64,000 nt of DNA from Burkholderiales bacterium. Lineage in GTDB: Bacteria; Pseudomonadota; Gammaproteobacteria; Burkholderiales; Burkholderiaceae_B. Below are positions 8,698 through 18,292 of the stretch, one piece after another. The notes beneath the pieces were generated by a model. That model saw only the letters and a list, made by a program, of their open reading frames with translations. It did no database searches and was not told the origin of the DNA. The stretch covers positions 1-64,000 of the forward strand of contig JAJTEM010000006.1 of assembly GCA_021299735.1 (NCBI GenBank), written 5' to 3'. Position 1 is the stretch's first letter. Each line of letters starts with the position of its first letter. A program made the translations under genes and the position numbers.

Positions 8698-9615
8698 TCA
8701 GTTCGATTTGATTTTGCATTCAAACCACTGCCCACACCTTAATTCAGGCGCATCAGCTACTGCAGCCACTGCGTTACTAAGTTGGCTTGGGCTGGCAAAC
8801 AAAGCAAACATGGCAGAGCCGGAACCTGACATTCGAACTAATTGTGGGTTGAACCTTGCAACACAATTTGAAAAATCGACAAATTGCTGTTCCCATTCGG
8901 GGTAGTTGCGAGACACAACAGTTTGCAAAGCATTCTGTGTGTTGGCTTGAACCCAAGCCATCAACTCACTATTCATTCGGTGGGCCGAATCGAAGACCGC
9001 TATTTTGACGTCACTTGTGTTGCGTGTCAATTGCGGATCGCTAAATATTTTGGGTGTGGGGCACGAAAGTGGCGGTTTGTAGACAATTAAATGCCCGGAG
9101 ATTCCCTGAATCGGTGTGATACTCTCGCCGATACCCTCTACAAAGGCACTGCTGTCTTGCAGGAAAAATGGTACATCGGCTCCAAGTGACAGGCCGATTG
9201 CATTCAATTCTGTCGGTGTAAGTGGCTTGTGATGGTGCTCTTGAAGCAAGCGAAGAACAATCGCTGCATTGCTGCTGCCGCCGCCCAGGCCGGCTTGCTC
9301 TGGCACTTTTTTGCTCACATGAATATGCACAAGGTGGCCCATGCCGACGTTGGCGTGGGCATAAAAAGCCTTGCAGGCGCGTATGGTCAGGTCGACTTCT
9401 TCGGGAATGTGGGCAAGGTCACCGCTTCGCTGAACTTCCAAGGTGCCACTTGCACTGGCCTGAACTGAGATTGAAACCTGATCGCCCAAGGAGATTGGGC
9501 AGAAAATACTTTGCAGCAGGTGGTAGCCATCGGCCCTGCGGCCTGTGACATGCAAAAACAAATTGATTTTCGCCGGTGAAAAGGCCGACAGTTTGCTTGC
9601 GGTGTGAATATTCAC
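8698..9615 (-). CDS. ispE: 4-diphosphocytidyl-2-C-methyl-D-erythritol kinase
   Basis: GHMP-family kinase of the MEP pathway that phosphorylates CDP-methylerythritol on the way to isoprenoid precursors. At 305 residues the length is normal. The N-terminal AKINLFLHVTGRRADGYH motif supplies substrate contacts, the glycine-rich ATP loop is PEQAGLGGGSSNAA, and the C-terminal MSGSGSAMFALF loop is typical of GHMP kinases. The start is GTG at 9615. It is three bases from the lolB stop, so lolB-ispE-tRNA-Gln is probably one transcript. Confidence 0.97.
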   Translation of the reverse strand: MNIHTASKLSAFSPAKINLFLHVTGRRADGYHLLQSIFCPISLGDQVSISVQASASGTLEVQRSGDLAHIPEEVDLTIRACKAFYAHANVGMGHLVHIHVSKKVPEQAGLGGGSSNAAIVLRLLQEHHHKPLTPTELNAIGLSLGADVPFFLQDSSAFVEGIGESITPIQGISGHLIVYKPPLSCPTPKIFSDPQLTRNTSDVKIAVFDSAHRMNSELMAWVQANTQNALQTVVSRNYPEWEQQFVDFSNCVARFNPQLVRMSGSGSAMFALFASPSQLSNAVAAVADAPELRCGQWFECKIKSN

Positions 9616-9618
9616 GCT

Positions 9619-10188
9619 TTACTTGCCCAAGGTGCCTTGCGGAATCAGGTCGATGCGGCCCGAGGTATTGTTTTCAACAAACACCACGCGGTAGCGGCCA
9701 TTCTGGTTTTCCCAAGCCCAATTGGCAGGCAATGCAGGCAGTTCATTGGGATTGGGGTTTTCCATCCACTGCACCAAGGCTTCGGCCGGTAGTTCAACCG
9801 GAAACATTAGGTCGAACAGGCTTTGCCAGTCTTTGGCCAAATATACGCGGCCATCGGCTGCCCGAACCTCGTAAAAATTACCCAAGCGCCTTGCACTGCC
9901 CAGTGACGGACCAAGTGTCGAGTTGACCTCAAGATAAGCAATTTCAGGGGCTTGACTCGGCCCGGTTCGACCAGAGCGCCATTCATAGGTGCCCGAAATT
10001 GAGTCGGCCTCAATTTTGCCGTCAGCTTGTTGAACTTTCCAGATAAGCCCAAAGCGCCCGTGATGGCAGCTGGATTGGATTGATTTGCAATCCACTTCGT
10101 TGTTCGAATCTGCCCCCAGGGTACTGCAAGCAGCCAGGTTCGCACTGATCAATCCGATACAAGCCAAGCGCAGTGTCGGTAAAACCAT
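9619..10188 (-). CDS. lolB: Outer-membrane lipoprotein LolB
   Basis: Receives lipoproteins from LolA and inserts them in the outer membrane. The signal peptide ends in the lipobox LAAC (acylated Cys about 20 residues in), followed by a mature domain of about 169 residues with the LolB features GRFGLIWK, SGTYEWR and the DLMFPVELPAEALVQW segment. The ATG at 10188, which follows a GAGGAA site and starts just after the upstream stop, is preferred to a TTG at 10206. The neighbours ispE and tRNA-Gln are the conserved context. Sequence identity in this family is low, so the context matters. Confidence 0.88.
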   Translation of the reverse strand: MVLPTLRLACIGLISANLAACSTLGADSNNEVDCKSIQSSCHHGRFGLIWKVQQADGKIEADSISGTYEWRSGRTGPSQAPEIAYLEVNSTLGPSLGSARRLGNFYEVRAADGRVYLAKDWQSLFDLMFPVELPAEALVQWMENPNPNELPALPANWAWENQNGRYRVVFVENNTSGRIDLIPQGTLGK

Positions 10189-10192
10189 GAAC

Positions 10193-11977
10193 TTAAATTT
10201 CCTCAACCTGTTGAACCAGTTTTTTCAGTGCTTTGCTGTCGGGGTAACGGGCTGTCAATTTATTGCCCAACTGGCGCGCTTCTTCTTTTTTTCCCGATTT
10301 AAGCAACACCTCAAGCAAATGGAGGCCGATTTCTTCGTCCTGGCGCAGGTCAAATGCCTTTTTCAGTGTGCTTTCAGCGCTGTCCAACTTGCCAAGGCGG
10401 TAATGAACCCAGCCCAATGAATCAAGGATGAACGGATCATTGGGAGCAAGTTCAAGTGCCTTTTTAATCAACTCATAAGCCTCTTCCAGCCGAATGTTGT
10501 TTTCGGCCCAGGTGTATCCCAGTGCGTTGTAGCCATGGGGGTTTTCAGGGCGAACCGCAATAAGGCGCTTGAGGAACTGCTCAACACGGGGCAGGTCGTC
10601 TTGACGTTCTGCCACCATTGCACGCTCATAGAGCAGGTCGGGTTGATCTGGAAAACTTAACAATGCCAGTTCAAGTTCAGTGGCAGCCTCTTTGGGGGCC
10701 TTTTGTGATTCCGCAAGTTGCGATTTCGCAAGTGCAAGTCGAACTGACTCATCTTCGTTTTTGGGTTTGAACTGGTTCAGTACCCGTTTGGCTGACAAGG
10801 CGTTGCCCTGTTTTTCGAACAGGGCTGACTTTTTCAATTGAACATCCACGTTGTCGGCGGCATGGGGTGTGGAGTCAAGCCATTTGTGGGCCGCTATGTA
10901 GTCTTTACGTTCAACCGCCATGTCAGAGAGGGTGGCGTAAATCAGTGGTTCATTCTGACGCTCGGCTATTGGCGTTTGCTCGAGGTAGGTCATGAAGTGT
11001 TTCTCTGCCGCTTTGTAATCTTTCAGTTGCGTGAGCACGAATCCCTGGCTGGAATACAGCGGAATGTTGGCAGGTTGAAGTTCGATCATTTCGGCAAAAC
11101 GTTGTCGCGCCTGCTCCCATTGCCCGAGTTGCGTGTGGGTGCGAGCCAGATAAAGGCGGGCACCAAACCAGGTAGGGTGTAGCTGTGCCTGCTGGTTCAC
11201 AAGTTGAACCGCGGCATCCGGGTTGCCATCGCGTTTTTCCATGAACTGCGCTGTCAATACGTAAAAACGTTCTTGTGGCGACTTGCGCAAGACATTTTCC
11301 ATGTGTCCTACGGCCTGCGGGAATAACTCGGAGTTGTTTGCAAGCTGGGCTAACAGGGTTTGAGCTTCGACGTTTTCCGGGTTGTTGCCAAACAGCTCGA
11401 TTCCGGTTTGGTACGCTTTGTTTTTATCGGGAATGCGTTGAAGCATGTCAAGCGCGACTTTCTCGGTGCTTGCTCCCGCTTGGCCCGGATTGGTTTTTTC
11501 AGCGGCTTGCACGTCAGCCAAAAATGCTTTTAGCGCTGGCATGGCCTCATCGACGCGATTTGTTCCCAGTTGCAGCAGCATGACGGAGCGACTGGCCTGT
11601 TTGTCTTCGGGCGACAATTCAGACCATATTTGGGCTGCGTTCAAGGCCAGGTCAAGCTGTCCCTCAGCCAGGCTGATTTCCACGGCGCGTTTGGCAAGGT
11701 CGGGATTCCGTTGCAGCCTGGCCGCCTCCGTGTAGGCAAGCGTGGCAGAATACGTGTCGCCGCGTTGACTTGCAATTTCAGCGGTAAGCAGGGCGAACAG
11801 GGGGTCTTGTTTGACCAGGTCGGCCACACGGGCTTCGTATGCCTTTTGCTCCACTGACATTTGCTGTTGTGGCGCTGGTGGCTCGCCCTGTTCAGCGGGC
11901 GCGGTGGCGCAGCCTGTGGTCAGGCTGGCGGCCATAAAAATTACCGGGCCGGCGATGGTCCATTTAAAACAAGTCAT
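10193..11977 (-). CDS. TPR-repeat lipoprotein
   Basis: A 594-residue protein with a lipoprotein signal (SLTTGC, Cys near residue 23), followed by an almost all-helical array of tetratricopeptide repeats. Examples are GYTWAENNIRLEEAYELIKKALELAPNDP and LGWVHYRLGKLDSAESTLKKAFDLRQ near residues 465-535. Genes of this type precede lolB in many Betaproteobacteria. The likely role is as an envelope scaffold, perhaps in outer-membrane or polysaccharide assembly, but no partner is identifiable. It ends four bases before the lolB start, suggesting co-expression. Confidence 0.85.
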   Translation of the reverse strand: MTCFKWTIAGPVIFMAASLTTGCATAPAEQGEPPAPQQQMSVEQKAYEARVADLVKQDPLFALLTAEIASQRGDTYSATLAYTEAARLQRNPDLAKRAVEISLAEGQLDLALNAAQIWSELSPEDKQASRSVMLLQLGTNRVDEAMPALKAFLADVQAAEKTNPGQAGASTEKVALDMLQRIPDKNKAYQTGIELFGNNPENVEAQTLLAQLANNSELFPQAVGHMENVLRKSPQERFYVLTAQFMEKRDGNPDAAVQLVNQQAQLHPTWFGARLYLARTHTQLGQWEQARQRFAEMIELQPANIPLYSSQGFVLTQLKDYKAAEKHFMTYLEQTPIAERQNEPLIYATLSDMAVERKDYIAAHKWLDSTPHAADNVDVQLKKSALFEKQGNALSAKRVLNQFKPKNEDESVRLALAKSQLAESQKAPKEAATELELALLSFPDQPDLLYERAMVAERQDDLPRVEQFLKRLIAVRPENPHGYNALGYTWAENNIRLEEAYELIKKALELAPNDPFILDSLGWVHYRLGKLDSAESTLKKAFDLRQDEEIGLHLLEVLLKSGKKEEARQLGNKLTARYPDSKALKKLVQQVEEI

Positions 11978-12057
11978 ACTGTTGAACCCAATAAGAAACT
12001 GGTGAATCCACTTATTATTTTTATCACATTAACAGATGCACGTGCGTGCTTTAGCTT

Positions 12058-12876
12058 ATGCCTGAATTACCTGAGGTAGAAATCACCAAAAGAGGCGTTG
12101 CCTTGCATTTTACCGGGCAACGCCTGCTGGCTTGCACTGTAAAGCAACCTCGTTTGCGTTGGCCTGTTCCAAATGAAGTGCAAAGTTGTGTAAAGCAGGT
12201 GTTGCAAGGTGTTGAGCGCCGTTCGAAATACATGTTGATGGATTTTGGTGGGCAAGTGCTGGTGGTGCATTTGGGCATGTCGGGTTCCATGAAAATTGTA
12301 AGTGCCGGTACACCTTGGGACAAACACGACCACATTGAATGGAATTTTGGCGACAAGGTGCTGCGGTACAACGACCCGCGCCGTTTCGGCAGCGTTGAAT
12401 ATGTGTCTAAGGAACCCGGGTGGGAAAGTACCTTTATACGTTTCGCAAAATTGGGGCCAGAACCTTTCAGCGAGGCATTCACTCCCGAATCATTTTTCAA
12501 GGCAACGCGCGGCAAAAAAGTGTCGATTAAAGCCTTGTTGTTAAGTGGGCTTGCGGTGGTTGGGGTTGGAAATATTTATGCTTGTGAGGCCTTGTTTCGC
12601 AGTGCGATTCGACCCGGTAAAGCTGCAGGGCGTTTGAGCCGGGCCAATGTGCAGGCGCTGCATTCAGCTGTTGTGGCGGTGTTGACAGAGGCCATTGAGC
12701 GGGGTGGTTCAACCCTGCGTAATTTTCAGGCTATCGATGGCGAGTTGGGGCATTTTCAATTGCATTGCGATGTCTACGGTCGCGAGGGGCAAGCCTGTAA
12801 ACGCTGTGGTGCCGCTGTAAAGCGCCGCGTAATGAACCAGCGCAGCACATTTTATTGTGCGCAATGTCAGCGATGA
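12058..12876 (+). CDS. mutM: Formamidopyrimidine-DNA glycosylase
   Basis: Excises 8-oxoguanine and formamidopyrimidines from DNA and cleaves the abasic site. The protein has 272 residues. The N-terminus PELPEVE supplies the catalytic Pro2 and Glu3; Lys near residue 59 lies in ERRSKYML. The helix-two-turn-helix contains GVGNIYACEALF, and the C-terminal zinc finger is C-X2-C...C-X2-C (CKRC and CAQC). It overlaps mutY as ATGA, so both enzymes of the GO repair system are co-translated. Confidence 0.98.
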   Translation: MPELPEVEITKRGVALHFTGQRLLACTVKQPRLRWPVPNEVQSCVKQVLQGVERRSKYMLMDFGGQVLVVHLGMSGSMKIVSAGTPWDKHDHIEWNFGDKVLRYNDPRRFGSVEYVSKEPGWESTFIRFAKLGPEPFSEAFTPESFFKATRGKKVSIKALLLSGLAVVGVGNIYACEALFRSAIRPGKAAGRLSRANVQALHSAVVAVLTEAIERGGSTLRNFQAIDGELGHFQLHCDVYGREGQACKRCGAAVKRRVMNQRSTFYCAQCQR

Positions 12877-14006
12877 GCCAATTCATGGGCCCGTTGACTG
12901 GCGAGCTTTTTGGGGAGTTGCTTGTGCGGTGGCAAAAGCAGCATGGCCGACAAACACTACCGTGGCAGCACACGGGCGATGCCTACAAAGTTTGGCTTAG
13001 CGAGGTGATGTTGCAGCAAACCCAGGTGACAACTGTGCTGGCGTACTACGCCCGGTTTTTGCAAGCATATCCGACAGTTTCTGATTTGGCCGCCGCCCCG
13101 GAGCAAGATGTGATGCAGTTGTGGGCTGGTTTGGGCTATTACACCCGCGCGCGTAATTTGCATGCCTGTGCCAAGCAGGTAGTAGACCGTTTCGGAGGGT
13201 GTTTCCCCCGTACCGTGGCGGAGCTTGAAAGTTTGCCGGGAATTGGCCGGTCCACAGCGGGTGCAATTGCTTCGCTGGCTTATGGGGTACGGGCGCCCAT
13301 TCTGGACGGAAATGTAAAGCGCGTGTTTTGCCGGTACTACGGCGTAGAAGGATATCCGGAGCAAACCACGATCAAAAAAAACTTGTGGGCAATTGCGGAT
13401 GCCAACGTACCCAAAGTGCAGCCGGGTATTTACAACCAGGCCTTGATGGATCTTGGGGCCACTTGCTGTGTGCCGCGCAGCCCTTCATGTTCGGTTTGCC
13501 CCTTGATGTCAAGTTGTGTGGCCTTGCGAAAGGGCATGGTTGGTTTGTTGCCAACACCGAAACCCAAAAAACCGCGGCCCGAATTGTACTTTCTCAGTTT
13601 GATTGTGCAAGACGAGCGTGGCGCGGTGTTGCTGGATCTGCAAACAGACAAAGGTGTGTGGCAGGGTTTGTGGACCCCCCCGTTCGAAGCGTGTGATGGG
13701 CAAGCTGACCTGGCGGATTTAACTCGCTTGGCCAGCGCTTGGGTTGATCGCTACGGCTTGCAGGCGCATCGCCTGGCAATTGAGCGGCAGTTAACCGGTT
13801 TGCCGGGCAGACCCTGGCTTGTGCATGAATTAACTCACCGCAAAATGCATTTCAGGGTAGTTCATGTGAAACTACCCGTTGCCTGGGAGTTATGCCATTT
13901 GGTTTCCGAGAGGCCAGTGCCCAAGATTGTGCACAAGCTGCTTGATCAGGTGCAGTTGTTAACCCAGGGTTCGGTGTCTCAGCAAAACACTCTCGATCTC
14001 GGTTAA
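12873..14006 (+). CDS. mutY: A/G-specific adenine glycosylase
   Basis: Removes adenine mispaired with 8-oxoguanine, complementing MutM encoded immediately upstream. The 377-residue protein has the helix-hairpin-helix LPGIGRSTAGAI, the catalytic Asp in LDGNVKRV, the [4Fe-4S] motif C-X6-C-X2-C-X5-C (CVPRSPSCSVCPLMSSC), and a C-terminal NUDIX-like domain that reads 8-oxoG. The ATG at 12873 gives the ATGA overlap; upstream in-frame ATGs lie inside mutM. The last 48 bases overlap the end of convergent rapZ. Confidence 0.97.
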   Translation: MSQFMGPLTGELFGELLVRWQKQHGRQTLPWQHTGDAYKVWLSEVMLQQTQVTTVLAYYARFLQAYPTVSDLAAAPEQDVMQLWAGLGYYTRARNLHACAKQVVDRFGGCFPRTVAELESLPGIGRSTAGAIASLAYGVRAPILDGNVKRVFCRYYGVEGYPEQTTIKKNLWAIADANVPKVQPGIYNQALMDLGATCCVPRSPSCSVCPLMSSCVALRKGMVGLLPTPKPKKPRPELYFLSLIVQDERGAVLLDLQTDKGVWQGLWTPPFEACDGQADLADLTRLASAWVDRYGLQAHRLAIERQLTGLPGRPWLVHELTHRKMHFRVVHVKLPVAWELCHLVSERPVPKIVHKLLDQVQLLTQGSVSQQNTLDLG

Positions 14007-14819
14007 AGGTTCGCTGGTAAAGCGTTTGGCCAGTGTTTCAGCCACATACACCGAGCGGTGCTGGCCGCCGGTGCAACCAATTGCGACAGTTACATAGCTG
14101 CGTTGTTCATTCAGATACGATGGCAGCCATTTTCTCAAATAGCCTTCAATGTCACTGATCAGGGGGTCGCTGCGGTTGTCCGCTTGAATGTACCGTTGTA
14201 CTTCCGCGTCTTTGCCGGTCAATGGGCGAAGGTGTTTGTCGTAGTAAGGGTTGCTCAGGCAGCGTACATCAAACACAAGGTCTGCATCGCTGGGCAATCC
14301 CTTTTTAAAGCCAAAGGTTTCAAACACAAGCGTAAGCTTGGCTGATTCTTGTTCTACGGTTTCAAGTACCCATCGACGCAGCACGTTGGGCTGCAAGGCT
14401 GAGGTGTCGATACAGCTTGCGATATTTCTCAGTGGTTCCAGTGCTTCGCGTTCTGCATCCACGCATTCTTGCACTGTGGCCTGATCGCCAAGGCGTGCGC
14501 TCATGGGGTGTCGCCTGCGGCTTTCCGAGTAGCGGGTGACCAAGGCTTCATTGTCTGCATCCAGAAACAAAATGCGTACATCAGTACCATCCGCTTTCAA
14601 GGCCTGGATAATTTGTGGCACGTCGATAATGTCGCGCCCGGTACGGGCGTCGGCTGCGATCGCAATTTGCGTAATACCCTCTGTCGATAGCCGCTGGATT
14701 ACCTGCGGTATGAAAGACGGCGGCAAATTGTCGACACAATAAAAGTGAGAATCTTCCAGCGCGCGAATGGCGACTGATTTGCCCGAGCCTGAAAGGCCGG
14801 TGACCAAAACCACTTTCAT
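13959..14819 (-). CDS. rapZ: RNase adapter protein RapZ (nucleotide-binding YvcJ family)
   Basis: In E. coli RapZ binds GlmZ sRNA and presents it to RNase E, controlling glucosamine-6-phosphate synthesis. The 286-residue length matches. Visible are the Walker A motif GLSGSGKS near residue 8, CVDNLPP, the SLSNPYYD-like segment (CLSNPYYDKHLRPLTG) and the C-terminal CTGGQHRSVYV signature. The ATG at 14819, one base after hprK, fits the family; a longer frame would extend into hprK. Its position next to ptsN and hprK is standard, though whether it regulates GlmS in this lineage is not known from sequence. Confidence 0.95.
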   Translation of the reverse strand: MKVVLVTGLSGSGKSVAIRALEDSHFYCVDNLPPSFIPQVIQRLSTEGITQIAIAADARTGRDIIDVPQIIQALKADGTDVRILFLDADNEALVTRYSESRRRHPMSARLGDQATVQECVDAEREALEPLRNIASCIDTSALQPNVLRRWVLETVEQESAKLTLVFETFGFKKGLPSDADLVFDVRCLSNPYYDKHLRPLTGKDAEVQRYIQADNRSDPLISDIEGYLRKWLPSYLNEQRSYVTVAIGCTGGQHRSVYVAETLAKRFTSEPLTEIESVLLRHRTLG

Positions 14820-14820
14820 G

Positions 14821-15804
14821 TTAATCATGGCCCATGTCCGTTTCTGTGTCGGTCTCAAGCTGTGGGTAGTCAATACCCCCTAGTTCGCTGAGCATGGCTT
14901 TTTGCTGGCGCACCATGAATTCGTCCAGTGTATTGATGCCTCGCATCTGTAGAATGGTGTTGCGCACGGCGGCTTCGAGAAGCACCGCCAGGTTTCGCCC
15001 TGCAGCCACTGGCAATATTGCTTTGCGAATCGATAAGCCCAGTACTTCCTGGAATTGTTGTTCGGTGGAGAGCCTCTCTTGATGAAGTTCAAGTGATGCC
15101 TTTCGAACAAGATGTACGATGAGCTTTAGCCGCATTTTGCGGCGCACTGCAGTTTCACCAAAAATGGCCTTGATGTCGAGCAGGCCTACGCCGCGCACTT
15201 CCATCAGGTTGCGAATCAATTCCGGGCAACGGCCTTCAATGTAGTTGGGGGCTACACGCGAGAATTCGACCACATCGTCGGCCACCAGGCCATGCCCTCG
15301 CGAAATCAATTCCAGGCCCAACTCACTTTTGCCCAGGCCAGATTCGCCACAGATGAGCACGCCCATGCCCAGCACGTCCATGAATACGCCGTGCATCATG
15401 GTGGTAGGGGCCAGCCATTTGTTGATGTAAACACGCAGGAAATCAATGATTTCAGCGGCAGAAAGCGGTGTGGCCAGCAGGGGGATGTTGGATTCGTCGC
15501 AAGCGGCTTTTAGAAGGGCATGTGGCTGAAATGATTCGGCCACGATGATGGCGGGCGGATCACCTTCAATTAATTTGTCAATTTGATGTTGCTTTCGTTC
15601 GTCGCTGATTCGCGCGAAATATTCGATTTCTTGTCGACCAAACACCTGGATTCGCCCCGGGTGAATGGTGTTGAGGTGACCTACGAGATCTGATGATGCA
15701 AAACACTGAAGATCAAGATGGCGATCACCGCCATTTAAACCAGCCAGCCAGTCAAGTTTGAGTTTGTTGCGGTTGGCTTCAATCAGTTCTTTCAGTTGCT
15801 TCAC
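14821..15804 (-). CDS. hprK: HPr kinase/phosphorylase
   Basis: Phosphorylates and dephosphorylates HPr on Ser46. The 327 residues comprise an N-terminal domain and a PEP-carboxykinase-like catalytic domain with the P-loop GESGLGKSELGLELI and the capping RGHGLVADDVVEF, followed by the family signature EVRGVGLLDIKAIFG. In Proteobacteria with an incomplete PTS, as is typical near rpoN-ptsN, HprK is thought to tune regulatory rather than sugar-uptake functions. HPr and enzyme I genes are not in this window. Confidence 0.97.
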   Translation of the reverse strand: MKQLKELIEANRNKLKLDWLAGLNGGDRHLDLQCFASSDLVGHLNTIHPGRIQVFGRQEIEYFARISDERKQHQIDKLIEGDPPAIIVAESFQPHALLKAACDESNIPLLATPLSAAEIIDFLRVYINKWLAPTTMMHGVFMDVLGMGVLICGESGLGKSELGLELISRGHGLVADDVVEFSRVAPNYIEGRCPELIRNLMEVRGVGLLDIKAIFGETAVRRKMRLKLIVHLVRKASLELHQERLSTEQQFQEVLGLSIRKAILPVAAGRNLAVLLEAAVRNTILQMRGINTLDEFMVRQQKAMLSELGGIDYPQLETDTETDMGHD

Positions 15805-15808
15805 AGGC

Positions 15809-16279
15809 TTAACTCGCGGGTTGGTAAGGCTCCCAGTTGGCGATCAGTTGGTGGGTGGCACCGGGATCGGTTTCTGTCATGAGTTTCTCACGGAAATCTT
15901 TGTCGGACAGCATTTGAGCCAATTCAGACAGTATATCCAGATGATGCTGGTTTGCGCTTTCTGGCACCAGCAAAAACATGAGCAGTTTGACGGGTTGACC
16001 ATCAGGTGCATCAAAAGGGATGGGGTCTTGTACACGTACCAGGGAGGCGACAGGTTCACGCAGACCTTTGATACGGCCATGCGGTACGGCCACCTGCTGG
16101 CCAAGGCCTGTGGAGCCCAAACGTTCACGCGCAAACAGGCTGTCGAACACCTTGGACCTGGCGATACCTTGGTTGTTTTCAAAGACCAGGCCGGCTTGTT
16201 CAAACACGCGCTTTTTGCTGGTGACCTGTGTGTCCAACAAGATGTTGGATGGTGGAAGTAGATTTGCGATCAAGTTCAT
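15809..16279 (-). CDS. ptsN: Nitrogen-regulatory PTS protein EIIA-Ntr
   Basis: A 156-residue EIIA domain of the fructose/mannitol fold that ends the nitrogen-related phosphorelay and controls potassium transport and sigma-54-linked genes in other bacteria. The phosphorylated histidine is in the VAVPHGRI motif near residue 69. The start MNLIANLLPP is chosen because it matches the family; the open frame extends 20 codons further to 16339 but that part contains no homology. It lies in the conserved rpoN-hpf-ptsN-hprK-rapZ order. Confidence 0.96.
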   Translation of the reverse strand: MNLIANLLPPSNILLDTQVTSKKRVFEQAGLVFENNQGIARSKVFDSLFARERLGSTGLGQQVAVPHGRIKGLREPVASLVRVQDPIPFDAPDGQPVKLLMFLLVPESANQHHLDILSELAQMLSDKDFREKLMTETDPGATHQLIANWEPYQPAS

Positions 16280-16339
16280 CGCTGTTGATTCCTGGGACCC
16301 GCTTCTAATGGTGGGGCCGATTATACGCCATAAAAACAT

Positions 16340-16365
16340 AAAAGGCGGATGGAAGTCCGCCTTTT
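16340..16365 (-). terminator. Rho-independent terminator after hpf
   Basis: AAAAGGCGGA and TCCGCCTTTT form a perfect ten-base stem with a six-base loop, 25 bases beyond the hpf stop codon. The symmetric A and T flanks allow bidirectional use. It separates rpoN-hpf from ptsN-hprK-rapZ, so ptsN may have its own promoter or depend on read-through. Confidence 0.85.
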
Positions 16366-16389
16366 GGTTTTCCCTGAAATTACAGGGGT

Positions 16390-16719
16390 TTATTCAGCTT
16401 CTTCAAGCACCTGATGTTTCATGGGAATGTGGTTGTGATTGGTAAGTTTGTCTTTGTGGCGCAGTACTTGCCGATCCAGTTTGTCGGCCAGTGCATCAAT
16501 GGCTGCGTACAGGTTTTCGTGACTTGCTTCAGCGTGAATGTCTTTGCCGCGAACGTGCAGCGTGACATCTGCCTTCTGAACCAGTTTGACCACCGAAATG
16601 GTCACCGATGCATCAATGACGTGATCAAAATGCCTTTTCACCCGATCCAGTTTTTCTATGACATAACTTCGAATTGCTGGGGTAACTTCCAGATGATGAC
16701 CATTGATGTTCAAGTTCAT
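16390..16719 (-). CDS. hpf: Ribosome hibernation-promoting factor
   Basis: A 109-residue short-form HPF/YfiA protein that occupies the tRNA channel of idle ribosomes and promotes 100S dimers. It starts MNLNINGHHLEVTPAIRSYVIEKLDRVKRHFDHVID, the family signature, and ends with an acidic tail (EEAE). The older name sigma-54 modulation protein reflects its place immediately downstream of rpoN, also seen here. Confidence 0.96.
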   Translation of the reverse strand: MNLNINGHHLEVTPAIRSYVIEKLDRVKRHFDHVIDASVTISVVKLVQKADVTLHVRGKDIHAEASHENLYAAIDALADKLDRQVLRHKDKLTNHNHIPMKHQVLEEAE

Positions 16720-16759
16720 AAGGTATCTCCTTTCGTTGCTGCGGGGGGACGCTTTGCTT

Positions 16760-18280
16760 TTAAAGCGACTTGCGCATGTTCACCGGGGGTATTTTCAGTG
16801 ATTCCCGGTATTTAGCTACCGTGCGTCTTGCGACCACGATGCCCTGTTGACCGAGTAGGTCGGCGATTTGGCTGTCAGATATCGGCTGCTTGGCGTCCTC
16901 CGCAGAAATCAGTTGCTTGATGAGTGCACGGATGGCCGTGCTGGAAGCCTGGCCACCTGAATCAGTGGAAACATGGCTCCCGAAGAAATACTTTAGCTCA
17001 ACCAACCCATAGGGCGTCAACATATATTTTTGGGTGGTCACCCTTGACACGGTCGATTCATGCAACCCCAAAAGATCGGCAATTTCCCGCAGAACCAACG
17101 GCTGCATTGCTATTTCGCCGTGATTGAAGTAGCCGATTTGTCGTTCTACGATGGCTTGGCTAACCCGTAAAATAGTGTCAAATCGCTGCTGAACGTTTTT
17201 TAACAACCAGCGGGCCTCTTGCAGTTGTGCGCTAAGTTGGGCACTTTGGCCGCGGTGGGACCGCAAAATAGAGGCGTACATTTCGTTGATGCGAATTTTT
17301 GGCATTACATCCGGGTTTAGTTGAACATGCCACTGACCATTGAGTTTTTTCACGATCACGTCGGGCACCACATGGTCGTCATCAATACGCCGGAAGCGTG
17401 CGCCAGGAAATGGTTCCAATGAGCGGATGATTTGGTGACAGATCTTCAGTTCGTCTTCATCCACACTCAAGATTTTTTTCAGCTTGGTAAAGTCGCGTTG
17501 GGCAAGCAGGCCAAGGTGATCGCGAATGATCAGTTGGCAGCTGGTGTACAGGGAAGGCTGGCTTGTAACGTCTTTTCGCTGGGCCAATTGCAGCAGCAGG
17601 CATTCGGCTGCGTTGCGTGCACCCACACCGGGGGGGTCAAAACTTTGAAGCAGCCGCAGGGCCGCGCTAAGTTCTTCAAATTCAAGGTCGGGTTCGTCTT
17701 GCAGCGTTTCCCAGAGGTCTTCCAGTTCTACAGTCAGGTAACCATCGTCGCTGAGGTAATCAATCAGCCAAAGCACCAGGTTTTTGTCGCGTTCACTGGC
17801 TTGCGTCATGCGCAACTGTTCGATCAAGTGTTGATGCAGGCTGCTGTCGGGAGCCGCCAATTGCAGGCCAGGTTTTTCTTCGTCGCCGTCGGCGCCCGCA
17901 CCGCTATTGTCACGCCAGTCGCCTTCCCAGTTGTCTTCGATGGAGTCAATCGTTTCGCGCTGAACGATTTCCTCGCCTTGATTGTCTTGCTCTGCTTGTT
18001 GATCGCTCACTGGTTCGGGGGTTTTGCGCGGATCTGGTTCTGCCTCGAAGGTATCGCCTTGCGGCTCTTGTAGTTCGCCGTTGCTGCTGTCAAGGCTCAG
18101 GGTGCGCTCGCCTTCAACTGCTTCTTCGTCGGCCAATTCCAACAGAGGGTTTTCTGCTAGCGCCTGTTGAATTTCCTGCTGTAATTCCAGTGTGGACAAT
18201 TGCAGCAAACGAATGGATTGCTGCAGCTGTGGCGTGAGCGTGAGGTTTTGGGAAACTTTGAGCTGAAGGGATTGTTTCAT
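16760..18280 (-). CDS. rpoN: RNA polymerase sigma-54 factor
   Basis: Directs transcription from -24/-12 promoters with AAA+ activators. The protein has 506 residues. The glutamine- and leucine-rich region I ([29 protein letters not shown]) binds the activator and core, an acidic region II follows (about residues 50-130), then the core-binding domain and the C-terminal RpoN box [10 protein letters not shown] that reads the -24 element. It is 12 bases from lptB and closes the lipopolysaccharide-transport operon. Confidence 0.98.
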   Translation of the reverse strand: MKQSLQLKVSQNLTLTPQLQQSIRLLQLSTLELQQEIQQALAENPLLELADEEAVEGERTLSLDSSNGELQEPQGDTFEAEPDPRKTPEPVSDQQAEQDNQGEEIVQRETIDSIEDNWEGDWRDNSGAGADGDEEKPGLQLAAPDSSLHQHLIEQLRMTQASERDKNLVLWLIDYLSDDGYLTVELEDLWETLQDEPDLEFEELSAALRLLQSFDPPGVGARNAAECLLLQLAQRKDVTSQPSLYTSCQLIIRDHLGLLAQRDFTKLKKILSVDEDELKICHQIIRSLEPFPGARFRRIDDDHVVPDVIVKKLNGQWHVQLNPDVMPKIRINEMYASILRSHRGQSAQLSAQLQEARWLLKNVQQRFDTILRVSQAIVERQIGYFNHGEIAMQPLVLREIADLLGLHESTVSRVTTQKYMLTPYGLVELKYFFGSHVSTDSGGQASSTAIRALIKQLISAEDAKQPISDSQIADLLGQQGIVVARRTVAKYRESLKIPPVNMRKSL

Positions 18281-18292
18281 GGAATTTCAGCT

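Noticed and set aside
13959-14006. Overlap of mutY and rapZ 3' ends as a possible frameshift error
   Set aside because: Both proteins have normal lengths and complete C-termini; a 48-base convergent overlap is unusual but consistent, as is the 40-base overlap at 3034-3073.
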